Positions 1 through 8,170 of a stretch of DNA of 53,930 bases are shown in pieces; positions within the stretch are counted from its first letter, which is position 1; each line of letters starts with the position of its first letter. Position numbers and translations under genes: made by a program. The DNA comes from Caldiserica bacterium UBA4770 (GTDB lineage: Bacteria; Caldisericota; Caldisericia; Caldisericales; Caldisericaceae). The notes beneath the pieces are model-generated. The model was not told where the DNA came from, did not search any database, and was given only the letters and a program-made list of their open reading frames with translations. The stretch lies in NCBI GenBank assembly GCA_002403335.1, contig DHHO01000002.1, positions 71,540-125,469 on the forward strand, read 5' to 3'.

Positions 1-76
1 GATTGGGAGCAATGGTCTCATGGGAGGGGGAAGAGAGAGTAGTAAACATTTACAGGTTTATAAGGCTTGATTAGCC

Positions 77-1702
77 TTAATCAGCTGTGATGACCTTTCT
101 TGCTTCTGAAGTTTTTGCTAAATAAAGAGCATCATCGACCCTTTTGAAAAAGACCTCAGAATTTTCTCCTCTATACTCAGCAATGCCAATTGATACGCTT
201 ATGCGTACTTTCTCATCGAATCTGGCATTTTTTACGAGTTTTGCAATTCTGTTGCTGATCACTCTGGCTTCTCTTACCTTTGTTTCAGGCAGAATTACCA
301 TAAATTCGTCTCCTCCGATTCTGCATGGAACATCAATGCTTCTTACTGACTTTAAGATAATATCTGCAAATTCCTTTAATAATCTATCCCCTTCAAGATG
401 TCCATATGTATCATTCCACTTTTTGAAGTTATCAAGATCCAGCTCAATTATACTGAGGGGATGGCTATATCTCTTTGCTCTTTCTATTTCTCCGCTCAGA
501 CGTTTCTCAAGCTCTCTTCTGTTATAAAGACCGGTAAGAGGATCTGTTATTGAGAAAACGTTGTATTGTTCAAGTAGTACGTTTTTCTCAACTATACCGC
601 TCAGAATGGGCACAAGAGATTGTGCAAATTGTACATCTTCTTCGTCGAATTGAGAAGGTTTATACCCATCGATATTGAGAACTGAAATAACCTGCCCGTA
701 AAGAATTATAGGGATGCCTATATAGGAGAATGGGTAATCTCTTATGGTGATCCATTCAGAGCTTTTAACTACATCTTTAAAGTATAATACCTCTTTATTT
801 TCTTTTATTACCCTGAGGTTCCCACCGAAGTTTACGTCCTTTATCTTTTCACTTACTACACTTAAGACGTCGCCTGCCACATTTTTAACTGCTATAAACT
901 TCCACTGTGATTGTTGCCCAGAGACATCAATGATGGATGTAGAACGTGCATCGAAGATGTCTGAAACAACCTCTACGATCTTCCAGTAAGTTTGTTCAAG
1001 TGTCCACTGATCTCCAACAGATACAATTAATTTGCTGATCGACTTGTACCTTTCAATCTTGTTTATCTGTGCCGCTATATCCTTCTCAAGTGCGTCTACC
1101 CTTCTTGCATTTTCGAGAAGTGGGATTACTAATTTGGCATACTTATCGAGTTCTTGCATCTTACGATCCGAAATTTTATCAAAGAATGCAATGTAGAGGA
1201 CTGAATCAGGAAGAGCAAAGCTCTTCAATGTAATTTCTCCAGATTTTTTATCTATACATTCAATAAAATATCTTCTATCATTCTCATCGCTATCAGTCAG
1301 GACATTATACTTATAATCATTATCGATCTTTAAAAAGACGCCTGCTCTGGATAAAGGAACAATCCTTAGCATGCCGTCAAAAAATTCCCTTAATTTTTCG
1401 TAAAATCCGTTTGCTTTGAGTATTCTCTTCATTGCTTCATTGGTCACTTCAACTTGCTTTGAGACGTTATTTACCTCACTCATTTTTCTTTCACTTTTGT
1501 ATATAAGATATATGCTGAAGGTAAGGGCAATAATCAGGAGATGAACAAATACGTAATAGATAGTTGAGGAAGGTGTATGCAATCTTTCAAAAAATGGAGA
1601 TCCAAAATAACCGAAGTCAGAAAGATAAAAGCAAATATAAATGAGCAGCCCACTAATAACTGCCACTGATATAAAATGTAAAGCCCTGCTTAACTTTTTC
1701 AT
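77..1702 (-). CDS. Membrane-anchored GAF-GGDEF diguanylate cyclase
   Basis: A 541-aa signalling protein predicted to make cyclic di-GMP from two GTP. Two hydrophobic segments (about residues 7-27 and 46-68) anchor it in the membrane. A short coiled stretch follows, then a GAF-like sensory domain (about 220-375) and a C-terminal GGDEF domain. The active-site motif is a canonical RIGGDEF near residue 462, so it should be catalytically competent; I do not see an EAL domain. Its start codon overlaps the stop of the upstream ychF by 4 nt, so it is probably the last gene of a tRNA-Glu/ychF transcript. The ligand sensed is unknown. GGDEF identity is firm; the GAF assignment is less so. Confidence 0.93.
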   Translation of the reverse strand: MKKLSRALHFISVAVISGLLIYICFYLSDFGYFGSPFFERLHTPSSTIYYVFVHLLIIALTFSIYLIYKSERKMSEVNNVSKQVEVTNEAMKRILKANGFYEKLREFFDGMLRIVPLSRAGVFLKIDNDYKYNVLTDSDENDRRYFIECIDKKSGEITLKSFALPDSVLYIAFFDKISDRKMQELDKYAKLVIPLLENARRVDALEKDIAAQINKIERYKSISKLIVSVGDQWTLEQTYWKIVEVVSDIFDARSTSIIDVSGQQSQWKFIAVKNVAGDVLSVVSEKIKDVNFGGNLRVIKENKEVLYFKDVVKSSEWITIRDYPFSYIGIPIILYGQVISVLNIDGYKPSQFDEEDVQFAQSLVPILSGIVEKNVLLEQYNVFSITDPLTGLYNRRELEKRLSGEIERAKRYSHPLSIIELDLDNFKKWNDTYGHLEGDRLLKEFADIILKSVRSIDVPCRIGGDEFMVILPETKVREARVISNRIAKLVKNARFDEKVRISVSIGIAEYRGENSEVFFKRVDDALYLAKTSEARKVITAD

Positions 1703-2739
1703 ATATTAAATCTGAAGTGTAAAACCTCATTTTCACCAATAATATAATCTTCTCCTTCAATTTTCAAAAGACCCTTTGCTTTTGCCTCCTTTAAAGAGAA
1801 TCCAACACTCTTCAACTCTTCGAAAGATATAACCTCTGCAGCAATGAACCCCTTTTCAATATCTGAATGGATGATTGAGGCAGCAGTCCTTGCGTTTGCT
1901 CCACGCTCAAGAAGCCAGGCCCTTACCTCGTCTCCTCCGACTGTGTAGAAGGTATGATAATTTAGAAGTTCCATAGAAGCTCTAATTACCTCAGGGAGAG
2001 CTGGTTCTTCGAGTCCGTAAGATTGCAAAAATTCTGAACGTTCTGGCTCCCCGAGCTCTGAAAGTTCTTTTTCAAGTTCTACTGGCATCACAATCACAAG
2101 GTTAGCTCTATTTTTGAGTTTACCTGAAAGATTTTCCTTGATCTCGTTTTTTCTTGAAAGGTCGGTATCTCTGATATTAATAAGGTAAAGAATAGGTTTG
2201 ATTGTAAAGAATTCAAAAGATCTTATAATAGCCCTTTCTTCACGACTTAGTTCTATGGTGCGCAAAGGAAGACTATTATTTAAAGTATCAAGGAATTTCT
2301 CAAGTAATCTTTTCTCCTTCTCCTTTTGAAAATCAAGCTTCTCTTTTGAAAGCCTTTCAATCCTTCTTTCTATCACATCCATATCTAAAATAATGAGGTC
2401 TGAATCAAAGTTGTAGATTTTTTCCTCTATAGTTCCTCCAGAAAATCCGTCGACGACCTCTATAAGGGCATCCACGTTTTTTATGTTTGTAAAAACTTCG
2501 CTTCTTCTCTTTGAATTTTCTATACCTACAGGAACACCAGGAATATCTACAAATGTAATTTCTGCAAATGTTGTCTTTTTTGGTTTGAAATAGTCTGATA
2601 GTTCCTGAATGTTTTTATCAAATACCTTGACGCTCCCGAGGTTTGGTTTATCAAATAAAACAGGGAAATTACTCCCTATAAGAGCCTGAAAGAGCGTTGT
2701 CTTTCCTGAAGAAGGTAAACCAACAATTCCTACTTTCAT
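1699..2739 (-). CDS. ychF: YchF/Obg-family P-loop NTPase
   Basis: This 346-aa protein belongs to the universally conserved YchF (Ola1) family, ATP-preferring members of the Obg group that bind ribosomes and are linked to stress and translation control. The P-loop GLPSSGKTTL is at residues 7-16 and the G3 motif DIPG follows. The usual G4 NKxD is replaced by a divergent segment (YLINIRD), as expected for YchF. The last about 85 residues are a typical TGS domain ending HFRFNI. An AAGGGGG ribosome site lies just upstream of the ATG. The gene starts 25 nt after tRNA-Glu on the same strand and overlaps the downstream diguanylate cyclase by 4 nt. Confidence 0.93.
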   Translation of the reverse strand: MKVGIVGLPSSGKTTLFQALIGSNFPVLFDKPNLGSVKVFDKNIQELSDYFKPKKTTFAEITFVDIPGVPVGIENSKRRSEVFTNIKNVDALIEVVDGFSGGTIEEKIYNFDSDLIILDMDVIERRIERLSKEKLDFQKEKEKRLLEKFLDTLNNSLPLRTIELSREERAIIRSFEFFTIKPILYLINIRDTDLSRKNEIKENLSGKLKNRANLVIVMPVELEKELSELGEPERSEFLQSYGLEEPALPEVIRASMELLNYHTFYTVGGDEVRAWLLERGANARTAASIIHSDIEKGFIAAEVISFEELKSVGFSLKEAKAKGLLKIEGEDYIIGENEVLHFRFNI

Positions 2740-2764
2740 TAAACCCCCTTTTATAAATTAAAAA

Positions 2765-2839
2765 TGGTAGCGTAGCAGGGAGTTGAACCCTGGTCTGGGG
2801 ATTGAGAGCCCCCCGAACTAACCGTTGTTCTACTACGCC
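2765..2839 (-). tRNA. tRNA-Glu (anticodon CTC)
   Basis: The minus strand folds into a complete cloverleaf. The acceptor stem is GGCGTAG/CTACGCT with a terminal G-T pair. The D stem is GAAC/GTTC and the anticodon stem GGGGG/TCCCC carries loop CTCTCAA. The T arm is CAGGG-TTCAACT-CCCTG. Discriminator A is followed by an encoded CCA. Anticodon CTC reads GAG. A good promoter lies upstream and ychF follows 25 nt downstream. Confidence 0.93.
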
Positions 2840-2847
2840 CTGTAAAA

Positions 2848-2875
2848 ATTATACGATTTTTCTGAAAATCTTCAA
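2848..2875 (-). promoter_or_regulatory. Promoter of tRNA-Glu
   Basis: On the minus strand the -35 is TTGAAG (2870-2875), followed by a 16-nt spacer and -10 TATAAT (2848-2853). The expected start is just before the tRNA 5' end. Read-through would also serve ychF and the diguanylate cyclase. Confidence 0.7.
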
Positions 2876-2980
2876 GAGGATGTACGGGTTGTATTAATAC
2901 GTCTGGCTAAAACAAGTGATAGGTAGGTTACCTTAAGTAGTTTAGTGTCTTACAATCTTATGATAAAGTGTTTCAAAAAT

Positions 2981-3009
2981 TTTCAAATTCTTCACTTGTA
3001 TAGTAAAAT
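2981..3009 (+). promoter_or_regulatory. Possible promoter of the SPFH gene
   Basis: TTTCAA (2981-2986), a 17-nt spacer and TAAAAT (3004-3009) lie just ahead of the SPFH ribosome site. The -35 match is modest, and an alternative -10 (TATAGT, 2999-3004) overlaps it. Confidence 0.35.
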
Positions 3010-3025
3010 AAGATAGGAGGAAAAT

Positions 3026-3781
3026 ATGAAGATATATTTAATTCCCATAGGTTTAGTTGTCATCGTTATTTTTGCACTGAGTATCAGGATCGTGCAGGAG
3101 TGGGAGAGGGGGGTCATCTTTTTACTTGGGAGATACAGGAGGGAACTTAAGCCGGGGTTTAACTTATTAATACCTTTTTTTGAATATGCTCGGTATGTAG
3201 ATGTGCGTACTCGCACAATGGATGTTGTTCCACAGGAAGTTATGACCAAAGATTCTGTTCCTGTTCAAATTGACGCAGTGGTTTATTACAGGGTGTTTGA
3301 TGCGATGAAGTCGATTGTTCAGGTTGAAAATTTTGTTTCAGCTTCAACGCTTCTTGCGCAATCAAAATTAAGAGACGTTGTGGGAAAGTATGACCTTGAT
3401 ACTCTTCTTGCAAGTAAAGATCAAATAGGAAAAGAAATCCTCGAAGCCCTGCAGGGACCAACAGATGACTGGGGCATAACCATTGTAAGTGTTGAGATTA
3501 AGAACATAGAACTTCCTGATAATATGAAACGAGCAATGGCAAAAGAAGCTGAGGCAATAAGGGAGAAGAGGGCTCGTCAAATTAAAGCATCTGCAGAAGA
3601 GGATGCAAGCAAGGCCTTCCTTGCAGCAGCAAAGACAATAGAAGGTGCGCCCGAGGCAATGCTTTTGAGGCAGCTCCAAACGTGGCAGGAAATTGGTGCA
3701 GAACAAAACAGCCTGATTATCCTTGTCCCAACTGAGTTTGCAAAGTTACTCAGCAGTGTTCAACCTAAAAAGGAGAAGTAG
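3026..3781 (+). CDS. Stomatin-like SPFH/Band 7 protein (slipin)
   Basis: A 251-aa membrane-anchored scaffold of the stomatin/slipin family. One N-terminal hydrophobic segment (residues 2-22) is followed directly by the SPFH core with the family phrases QEWERGVIFLLGRY, PGFNLLIPF and VDVRTRTMDV. A helical region rich in Ala and Glu follows (about 175-215), ending in a short tail (WQEIGAEQNS...ILVPTEF) typical of slipins. The start is supported by an AGGAGG site 6-7 nt upstream. Slipins organise membrane microdomains and often pair with an NfeD protease partner, but no nfeD gene is adjacent here. It appears to be monocistronic. Confidence 0.9.
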   Translation: MKIYLIPIGLVVIVIFALSIRIVQEWERGVIFLLGRYRRELKPGFNLLIPFFEYARYVDVRTRTMDVVPQEVMTKDSVPVQIDAVVYYRVFDAMKSIVQVENFVSASTLLAQSKLRDVVGKYDLDTLLASKDQIGKEILEALQGPTDDWGITIVSVEIKNIELPDNMKRAMAKEAEAIREKRARQIKASAEEDASKAFLAAAKTIEGAPEAMLLRQLQTWQEIGAEQNSLIILVPTEFAKLLSSVQPKKEK

Positions 3782-4108
3782 AAAAGCACTTTAATTAGTA
3801 AGTTGTAATGGAAGGATCTTTACATGTAATTTTTTATGAGTTTAATTTTGTCGTTAAACTTACTTGTACGTTCGTCCTCATGCTTTTTATGATTCAGGGT
3901 ATTTGATTCAATAATTATCATCGTACCAAGAGAGCATTAAAAACTCTTTAATAGTTTTATGATGCTTCCACTGCACTCCCCCTTAATAAATCATATTTAT
4001 GTCTTCAAGAATTTTAAAGCTTACCGTTAGGTTCAGACCTCAAGAGGAAAAGAGCAATTCTTATATGTCTGGACTCATCTATTTAGAAGATATTAAATAT
4101 ATTTATCC
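3782..4108. other. Intergenic gap, no gene recognised
   Basis: This 327-bp stretch between the SPFH gene and tRNA-Gln holds no convincing ORF, hairpin terminator or repeat. A plus-strand open frame at 3999-4199 runs across the tRNA and is not credible. Confidence 0.5.
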
Positions 4109-4182
4109 TGGCTGGGAAGGATGGACTCGAACCATCATTAGAGGATCCAGAGTCCCCTGTCCTACCATTAGACGACTTCCCA
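4109..4182 (-). tRNA. tRNA-Gln (anticodon CTG)
   Basis: A minus-strand cloverleaf. Acceptor is TGGGAAG/CTTCCCA, D arm GTCT-AATGGTA-GGAC, anticodon stem GGGGA/TCCTC with loop CTCTGGA, and T loop TTCGAGT. Discriminator G is followed by an encoded CCA. The U1-A72 pair is typical of bacterial tRNA-Gln. Anticodon CTG reads CAG. Confidence 0.93.
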
Positions 4183-4192
4183 GAGCGTGTTT

Positions 4193-4221
4193 ATTATAAT
4201 CAAACTAAGAAAGAGTTCCAA
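4193..4221 (-). promoter_or_regulatory. Promoter of tRNA-Gln
   Basis: On the minus strand, -35 TTGGAA (4216-4221), a 17-nt spacer and -10 TATAAT (4193-4198) end about 10 nt before the tRNA. The -35 begins immediately after the stop codon of the upstream ytxH-like gene. Confidence 0.7.
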
Positions 4222-4223
4222 TA

Positions 4224-4454
4224 TTATTTCTCTTCTTCTATATTAATCCCTTTTCCTGCTATAAACTCTCTTCCCTTAGATTTTGTTTCCTCAACAACCT
4301 CCCTTGTTTTCTCGCTAATTTCCTTACCCTTTTCCTTCAGGATCTCTCTTGTTTCATAGCCAGGTCTCGGTGCAAAAAGAATCCCTATTGTAAGGCCTAC
4401 CATTACTCCAAAAAATGCTCCTCTTAAAAATGATTCTGTCCTATCCTCTGACAT
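4224..4454 (-). CDS. YtxH-domain small membrane protein
   Basis: A 76-aa protein of the YtxH family (general-stress-associated in Bacillus; no enzymatic role known). A glycine-rich hydrophobic helix (RGAFFGVMVGLTIGILFAP) is followed by a basic/acidic helix with the usual PGYETRE...LKEKGKE pattern. I chose the internal ATG (MSEDRTES) because GGGAGGA lies 8 nt upstream; the longer open frame starting 22 codons earlier lacks such a site. It overlaps the end of the DUF948 gene by 14 nt, indicating translational coupling. YtxH and DUF948 genes commonly occur together. Confidence 0.8.
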   Translation of the reverse strand: MSEDRTESFLRGAFFGVMVGLTIGILFAPRPGYETREILKEKGKEISEKTREVVEETKSKGREFIAGKGINIEEEK

Positions 4455-4890
4455 TTTTCTTTCCTCCCTTTGCAAAGTTTTTTCTGTATATTGAATAACC
4501 CTCATACACACCCGTAGCAAACCTTCCCATATTGAGAAGATGCCTTAATGAACTTGTACTTTTGGTATTCTTTTTATCGTTGGATTCTTTTCTGAAGAGG
4601 TAAAAGATTCCCACTATTGGTACTATGAAGGCTCCAATAGTGAGTGCTGTGTTCATTTTATTTACTGTTTTCTTAACCCCGTCCGTAATTTCCGACGAAT
4701 TTTTCATAGTTTTTTCAAGGTCACTGCCAACTGTATCGACCTTTTCCCTTAAAGACTTTACAAGATTTTGAGACTCCTCAAGCACACCTCTTATCTCTTT
4801 TCTAAGGTTTAACAAAATAAAGATAAGAAAGATTAACCCAGCAGTGACTTCTATAACAAGAATCCATATAGCAATAACAAGCGCCTGCAT
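4441..4890 (-). CDS. DUF948-like membrane protein
   Basis: A 149-aa protein with an N-terminal transmembrane helix (about residues 2-27), then a heptad-rich segment (NLVKSLREKVDTVGSDLEKTMKNSS) of the DUF948 type. A second hydrophobic stretch (about 83-98) follows, then a polar tail. A strong AGGAGG site precedes the ATG. Its partner YtxH starts inside its 3' end. It begins just 18 nt after the proposed end of the structured RNA at 4908-5072, so it may be expressed by read-through from that RNA's promoter. Function unknown; DUF948/YtxH pairs are usually linked to envelope stress. Confidence 0.75.
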   Translation of the reverse strand: MQALVIAIWILVIEVTAGLIFLIFILLNLRKEIRGVLEESQNLVKSLREKVDTVGSDLEKTMKNSSEITDGVKKTVNKMNTALTIGAFIVPIVGIFYLFRKESNDKKNTKSTSSLRHLLNMGRFATGVYEGYSIYRKNFAKGGKKNVRG

Positions 4891-4907
4891 TGGTCCTCCT
4901 AATAAAA

Positions 4908-5072
4908 TCCCCGCCTGAGCCGCGGCTTAGCAGATTTCTGGAGTCCCAACGGACAGGTGGGAATTTAAGCACTCTTTTAGGAAGCCCGAAGGCTTCTCTT
5001 AATAATGCGTCCGTCCCCAAACATAGTGTGTTGGCCCAAATCTACTAAGTTTAACACGAACTCCGCAGGGTC
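4908..5072 (-). ncRNA. ssrS: Structured RNA, probable 6S RNA
   Basis: About 165 nt on the minus strand with no ORF, its own promoter and strong pairing. A 12-bp helix is formed by CTTAGTAGATTT and AAATCTGCTAAG. Inside it, GACGGAC pairs with GTCCGTT, and an apical hairpin GAAGCC-TTCG-GGCTTC caps the structure. The 5' segment (CCTGCGGAGTTCGTG, then GGGCCA) and the GCCGCGGCTCAGG 3' segment resemble 6S RNA, which binds the housekeeping RNA polymerase by mimicking an open promoter. The rod-with-bubble shape and length fit, but the central bubble looks asymmetric. Alternative: a structured leader of the DUF948-ytxH genes. The 3' end is approximate. Confidence 0.6.
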
Positions 5073-5078
5073 TACTAC

Positions 5079-5106
5079 ATTTTAACATTTTTTGAATAAA
5101 TTCCAA
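5079..5106 (-). promoter_or_regulatory. Promoter of the structured RNA
   Basis: On the minus strand, -35 TTGGAA (5101-5106), a 16-nt spacer and -10 TAAAAT (5079-5084). The predicted start near 5072 coincides with the beginning of the paired RNA. Confidence 0.65.
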
Positions 5107-5245
5107 AGGGTTTAATAAAGTACCCGAATATTTATAGAACACTGGTTCCTTTCGTATTATTAAAAATATCACGCAAGATTTTGAGATATTTATATGGATT
5201 TCAAAAGAGGTGAGGGTTTAAAATGATATGGAAAATCTAAAAAAT

Positions 5246-6571
5246 CTACTTAAATGCTTCTGAATCTGCCTTTTCAACAAATCTTGTAAACTCATTAAAG
5301 AATAAAAGCTTTGTCGAACTTCGTGGTCCGTTTCTCTGCTTCGCCACATATAATTCAACTTCATTACTTCTATTTTCGTCCGGTACATGAAGGAAGATAA
5401 CAACATCGGCATCCTGTTCAATCGACCCTGATTCTCTGAGATCTGATAGAATTGGCCTTTTGTCGTCCCTTCTATCAACTGCTCTGCTGAGCTGAGAAAG
5501 GACTATCACAGGTATGTCTAACTCTCTTGCAAGATTTTTAAGACCCCTTGTAATCTGCGATATTTCTATAACCCTATTCTCGGCCCTTTCAGTATGTACG
5601 AGCTGAAGGTAATCTACGATCACAAGGTCAATATTTGCCTCTATCTTAAGCCTTCTTGCCTTTGTTCTCAAATCTATTAAAGCAGCATCCGGGCTGTCAT
5701 CTATATAAATCGGAGCTTCATAAAGATCACCATAAGCCTCTGTAAGCATTGTCCAATCTTCCTCGCGAAGAAAACCTGTCCTCATTCTTTGCATATCTAC
5801 CTTTGCAAGAGAACAGAGCATTCTTTCAACAAGTTGCTCTTTAGACATCTCAAGGCTGAAAAATCCAACTCCCTTTCTCTCTTTTATGGCAACGTGCTCT
5901 GCGACATTTACTGCAAGAGAGGTCTTGCCAAGGCTTGGGCGGGCCGCTATAATTACGAGGTCTGAACGTTGGAAGCCCCCCGTAATCTTATCAAGTGAGG
6001 GAAAGCCTGAGGGAAGCCCTGATAAACCCAGCTTTAGTTTATATCTTTTTTCAATTTCAGAGAAACTGTGCCCAAGGAAATCCTTTACCTGGACAAAATA
6101 TGCCTTTGATTTTTTCTGAGCAATTGAAAAGATTTTCTGCTCTGCAATATCAAGAAGATCATCAATGTCTTTAGACTCGTTGAAGCCAAGGTCAGAAATC
6201 TCTGCACCTGCCTGAATCAAATCTCTCATAAGGGCTTTTGTTCTAACAACTTTTGCATAATACTCGGCATTTACCGCATTAGGTACGGAGTCTGCGAGTC
6301 TGGCAAGATATGTTATACCACCAATGTTTTCGAGCTTACCAATTCTTTTAAGCTCTTCTGAAACAGTTACAATATCAACAGGTTTTTCAGAAAGGGCCAG
6401 CCTCAGTATTGCTTCCATTATTCCTTGGTGCTCCTCTCTATAAAAATCACTGGGTCTGATTTCTTCCATAATTTTGTATACAGCTTCTCTATCTATAAGG
6501 AGTGCACCAAGGACAGACTGTTCAGCCTCTATGTTATAAGGTGGGACTCTCAATTTATCTACTTCAGCCAT
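5246..6571 (-). CDS. dnaB: Replicative DNA helicase DnaB
   Basis: A 441-aa hexameric helicase that unwinds DNA at the replication fork. The N-terminal collar domain starts with the family signature PPYNIEAEQSVLGALL. A linker leads to the RecA-like motor with Walker A ARPSLGKTSLA near residue 212, Walker B LVIVDYLQLV near 323 and the arginine-containing C-terminal motif (KQRNGPRSSTKLLF). Length is typical and no intein is present. It starts 6 nt after the rplI stop and ends the rpsF-ssb-rpsR-rplI-dnaB operon, an order common in bacteria. Its ribosome site is weak (GAAAGAG), so coupling to rplI translation is likely. Confidence 0.97.
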   Translation of the reverse strand: MAEVDKLRVPPYNIEAEQSVLGALLIDREAVYKIMEEIRPSDFYREEHQGIMEAILRLALSEKPVDIVTVSEELKRIGKLENIGGITYLARLADSVPNAVNAEYYAKVVRTKALMRDLIQAGAEISDLGFNESKDIDDLLDIAEQKIFSIAQKKSKAYFVQVKDFLGHSFSEIEKRYKLKLGLSGLPSGFPSLDKITGGFQRSDLVIIAARPSLGKTSLAVNVAEHVAIKERKGVGFFSLEMSKEQLVERMLCSLAKVDMQRMRTGFLREEDWTMLTEAYGDLYEAPIYIDDSPDAALIDLRTKARRLKIEANIDLVIVDYLQLVHTERAENRVIEISQITRGLKNLARELDIPVIVLSQLSRAVDRRDDKRPILSDLRESGSIEQDADVVIFLHVPDENRSNEVELYVAKQRNGPRSSTKLLFFNEFTRFVEKADSEAFK

Positions 6572-6577
6572 AGAATG

Positions 6578-7021
6578 TCACTCTTTCTCAACCCTTATAT
6601 TTAAAATTGCCTCAATTTCCTTATAGAGTTTAACAGGAATAAAATAATCCCCCACCTTTTTTAGAGGGGAATCAAGCTTGATTTTTTTCTTATCGATATC
6701 CAGGCCAAAAACCCTTTTTAGCATCTGTGATATGTCCTGAGAAGTAATTGAACCGAAAAGCTTATCTCCTTCTCCTGCTTTCAATTTAAAAGCAAGGACC
6801 TTCGACTCAAGCAATTCTTTCTCTTTTAATGCATTGTTCTTTTTTTGTTCTTCAATACTCTTTTCGAACTTAAGTGTAGAATCTGCTGTATCTTCATCAA
6901 CAAGCTTTGCGAATCCCTTTGGTATAAGATAATTCAGAGCATAGCCTCTTGATACAGAAACTATGCTCTTTTCCTTTCCAAGTCCTTCAACAGTAGTAGT
7001 CAAGACAACTTTAACCTTCAT
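6578..7021 (-). CDS. rplI: 50S ribosomal protein L9
   Basis: A 147-aa L9 with the conserved N-domain (MKVKVVLTTTVEGLGKEKSIVSVSRGYALNYLIPKG) that binds 23S rRNA, a long charged connecting helix and the C-terminal domain with the GEGDKLFGSITSQDI motif. Length is standard. Its start overlaps the rpsR stop by 4 nt (ATGA arrangement), and dnaB follows after 6 nt. Confidence 0.97.
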   Translation of the reverse strand: MKVKVVLTTTVEGLGKEKSIVSVSRGYALNYLIPKGFAKLVDEDTADSTLKFEKSIEEQKKNNALKEKELLESKVLAFKLKAGEGDKLFGSITSQDISQMLKRVFGLDIDKKKIKLDSPLKKVGDYFIPVKLYKEIEAILNIRVEKE

Positions 7022-7266
7022 CTCCTTACAAATGGCAGAAGTGCCATTTCTCTTGCCCTTTTAATTGCCACTGCAAGCTGTCTCTGATGCTTTGCACAAA
7101 GACCGGTATTTCTTCTGGGTAAAATTTTTCCCTTATCACTTACATATCTTGAAATCTTTGCAAGATCTTTGTAATCAATTGATTCATCTCTTGCACAAAA
7201 GGGACATGTTCTCTTGCGAGGTTTATAATAACCAGCTTTCTTTGGTGTTCTTTTTTGACTATCCAT
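7018..7266 (-). CDS. rpsR: 30S ribosomal protein S18
   Basis: An 82-aa S18, the partner of S6 on the small-subunit platform. The core DYKDLAKISRYVSDKGKILPRRNTGLCAKHQRQLAVAIKRAR is diagnostic. It keeps a CPFC pair near the N-terminus plus a later Cys-x-x-His, so it is likely the zinc-binding form of S18. It overlaps rplI by 4 nt and follows ssb after about 10 nt. Confidence 0.97.
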   Translation of the reverse strand: MDSQKRTPKKAGYYKPRKRTCPFCARDESIDYKDLAKISRYVSDKGKILPRRNTGLCAKHQRQLAVAIKRAREMALLPFVRR

Positions 7267-7276
7267 TTACATCTCC

Positions 7277-7672
7277 TTATGAAAAAGGCACATTTGGCTC
7301 GGATTCGTCTTCAGGTATCTCTTCTACTTCGGTCTCTTTGACGACAGGAGCAAATGCCTTCAGATCATTTGCAATAACCTCTGTCATCCATTTCTTTACA
7401 CCATCAACTTCATAATCTCTTATTCTGAGCCTTCCTTCAACCATTACGCTCTGGCCTTTCTTAAATGTTTTCTCCACTTTTTCGGCAAGTCTGTTCCATG
7501 CAATAATGGTAATAAAGAAGGTTTCTTCCTGCCACTGCTCCGAACCTTTTGCCTTGTAATTTCTGTTAACAGCAATCCTGAATTGAGCAACTTCACTCCC
7601 TGACGGAGTGTACTTTATTTCAGGGTCTGCAACAAGTCGACCAGTTAAAAATATCCTGTTTATGTCAGACAT
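7277..7672 (-). CDS. ssb: Single-stranded DNA-binding protein
   Basis: A 131-aa SSB with one OB fold (INRIFLTGRLVADPEIKYTPSG...QFRIAVNR) and a short acidic tail ending in PNVPFS, close to the consensus DDDIPF tip that recruits partner proteins. I start it at the ATG at 7672 because GGGAGGAG lies 9 nt upstream. An in-frame TTG at 7681 sits too close to that site. It overlaps the end of rpsF by 8 nt, so it should be translationally coupled to S6. Confidence 0.95.
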   Translation of the reverse strand: MSDINRIFLTGRLVADPEIKYTPSGSEVAQFRIAVNRNYKAKGSEQWQEETFFITIIAWNRLAEKVEKTFKKGQSVMVEGRLRIRDYEVDGVKKWMTEVIANDLKAFAPVVKETEVEEIPEDESEPNVPFS

Positions 7673-7997
7673 TGCTTTCAACTCCTCCCTTCTGCTCCTC
7701 TTGAGCGGGCTTCTTCTCCTTTTTAAGAATCATTGCCCTCAAAAACCCCTCGTTAACCTTTATAAAATACTTCAGGTCTTTTACTACATGCTCTGGAATT
7801 TCTACATAAGAGAGCACATAATAGCCTTTTTCCTCTTTCTTGATGAGGTATGCCAGGCTTCTTAAACCCCACCTGTCCTCTTTTTCAATAACTCCACCAT
7901 TTTTTTCAATAAAATCCCTGAGTTTTAAGATAACATTCTCACGTTCCTCATCTGATAGAGAGGAAGAGACAATGTAAAGCATTTCATAGTAAGCCAT
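7665..7997 (-). CDS. rpsF: 30S ribosomal protein S6
   Basis: A 110-aa S6 (MAYYEMLYIVSSSLSDEE, then the RWGLRSLAYLIKK and GYYVLSYVEIP signatures) with a lysine/glutamate-rich tail. AAGGAGG precedes the ATG. It is the first gene of the rpsF-ssb-rpsR-rplI-dnaB operon. In several bacteria the S6:S18 complex represses this operon by binding its leader; a perfect 8-bp hairpin occurs in the leader here, but I do not see the usual CCG motif. Confidence 0.97.
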   Translation of the reverse strand: MAYYEMLYIVSSSLSDEERENVILKLRDFIEKNGGVIEKEDRWGLRSLAYLIKKEEKGYYVLSYVEIPEHVVKDLKYFIKVNEGFLRAMILKKEKKPAQEEQKGGVESNV

Positions 7998-8019
7998 TTA
8001 ACCTCCTTGTGGTCTATGC

Positions 8020-8039
8020 CCTGTATCTTTAGATACAGG
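8020..8039 (-). promoter_or_regulatory. Leader hairpin of the rpsF operon
   Basis: A perfect 8-bp stem CCTGTATC/GATACAGG with a 4-nt loop lies between the promoter and the rpsF ribosome site (about 15 nt from it). It could be part of an S6:S18 autoregulatory leader. The conserved CCG loop is not evident, so that role is only a guess. Confidence 0.45.
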
Positions 8040-8057
8040 AAAGAATAAATACAAATA

Positions 8058-8085
8058 ATTATACAGAAGTACTGAAATTAATCAA
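8058..8085 (-). promoter_or_regulatory. Promoter of the rpsF-dnaB operon
   Basis: On the minus strand, -35 TTGATT (8080-8085), a 16-nt spacer and a perfect -10 TATAAT (8058-8063), giving a leader of about 55 nt before rpsF. Confidence 0.75.
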
Positions 8086-8170
8086 GTTTGCGAAGAAAAC
8101 CTTTTTCAGAATAAAGAATATTCTTTTCTAAAGATTGGTCTTACATTAATTCTAAAACTTGAAAAACCAA

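Noticed and set aside
62..78. AAGGCT-TGATT-AGCCTT hairpin at the end of the diguanylate cyclase gene
   Set aside because: The stem is only 6 bp, overlaps the stop codon and is not followed by a U tract on the minus strand, so a terminator call is not supported.
3999..4199. 66-codon plus-strand open frame
   Set aside because: It runs antisense through tRNA-Gln and has no ribosome site or recognisable product.
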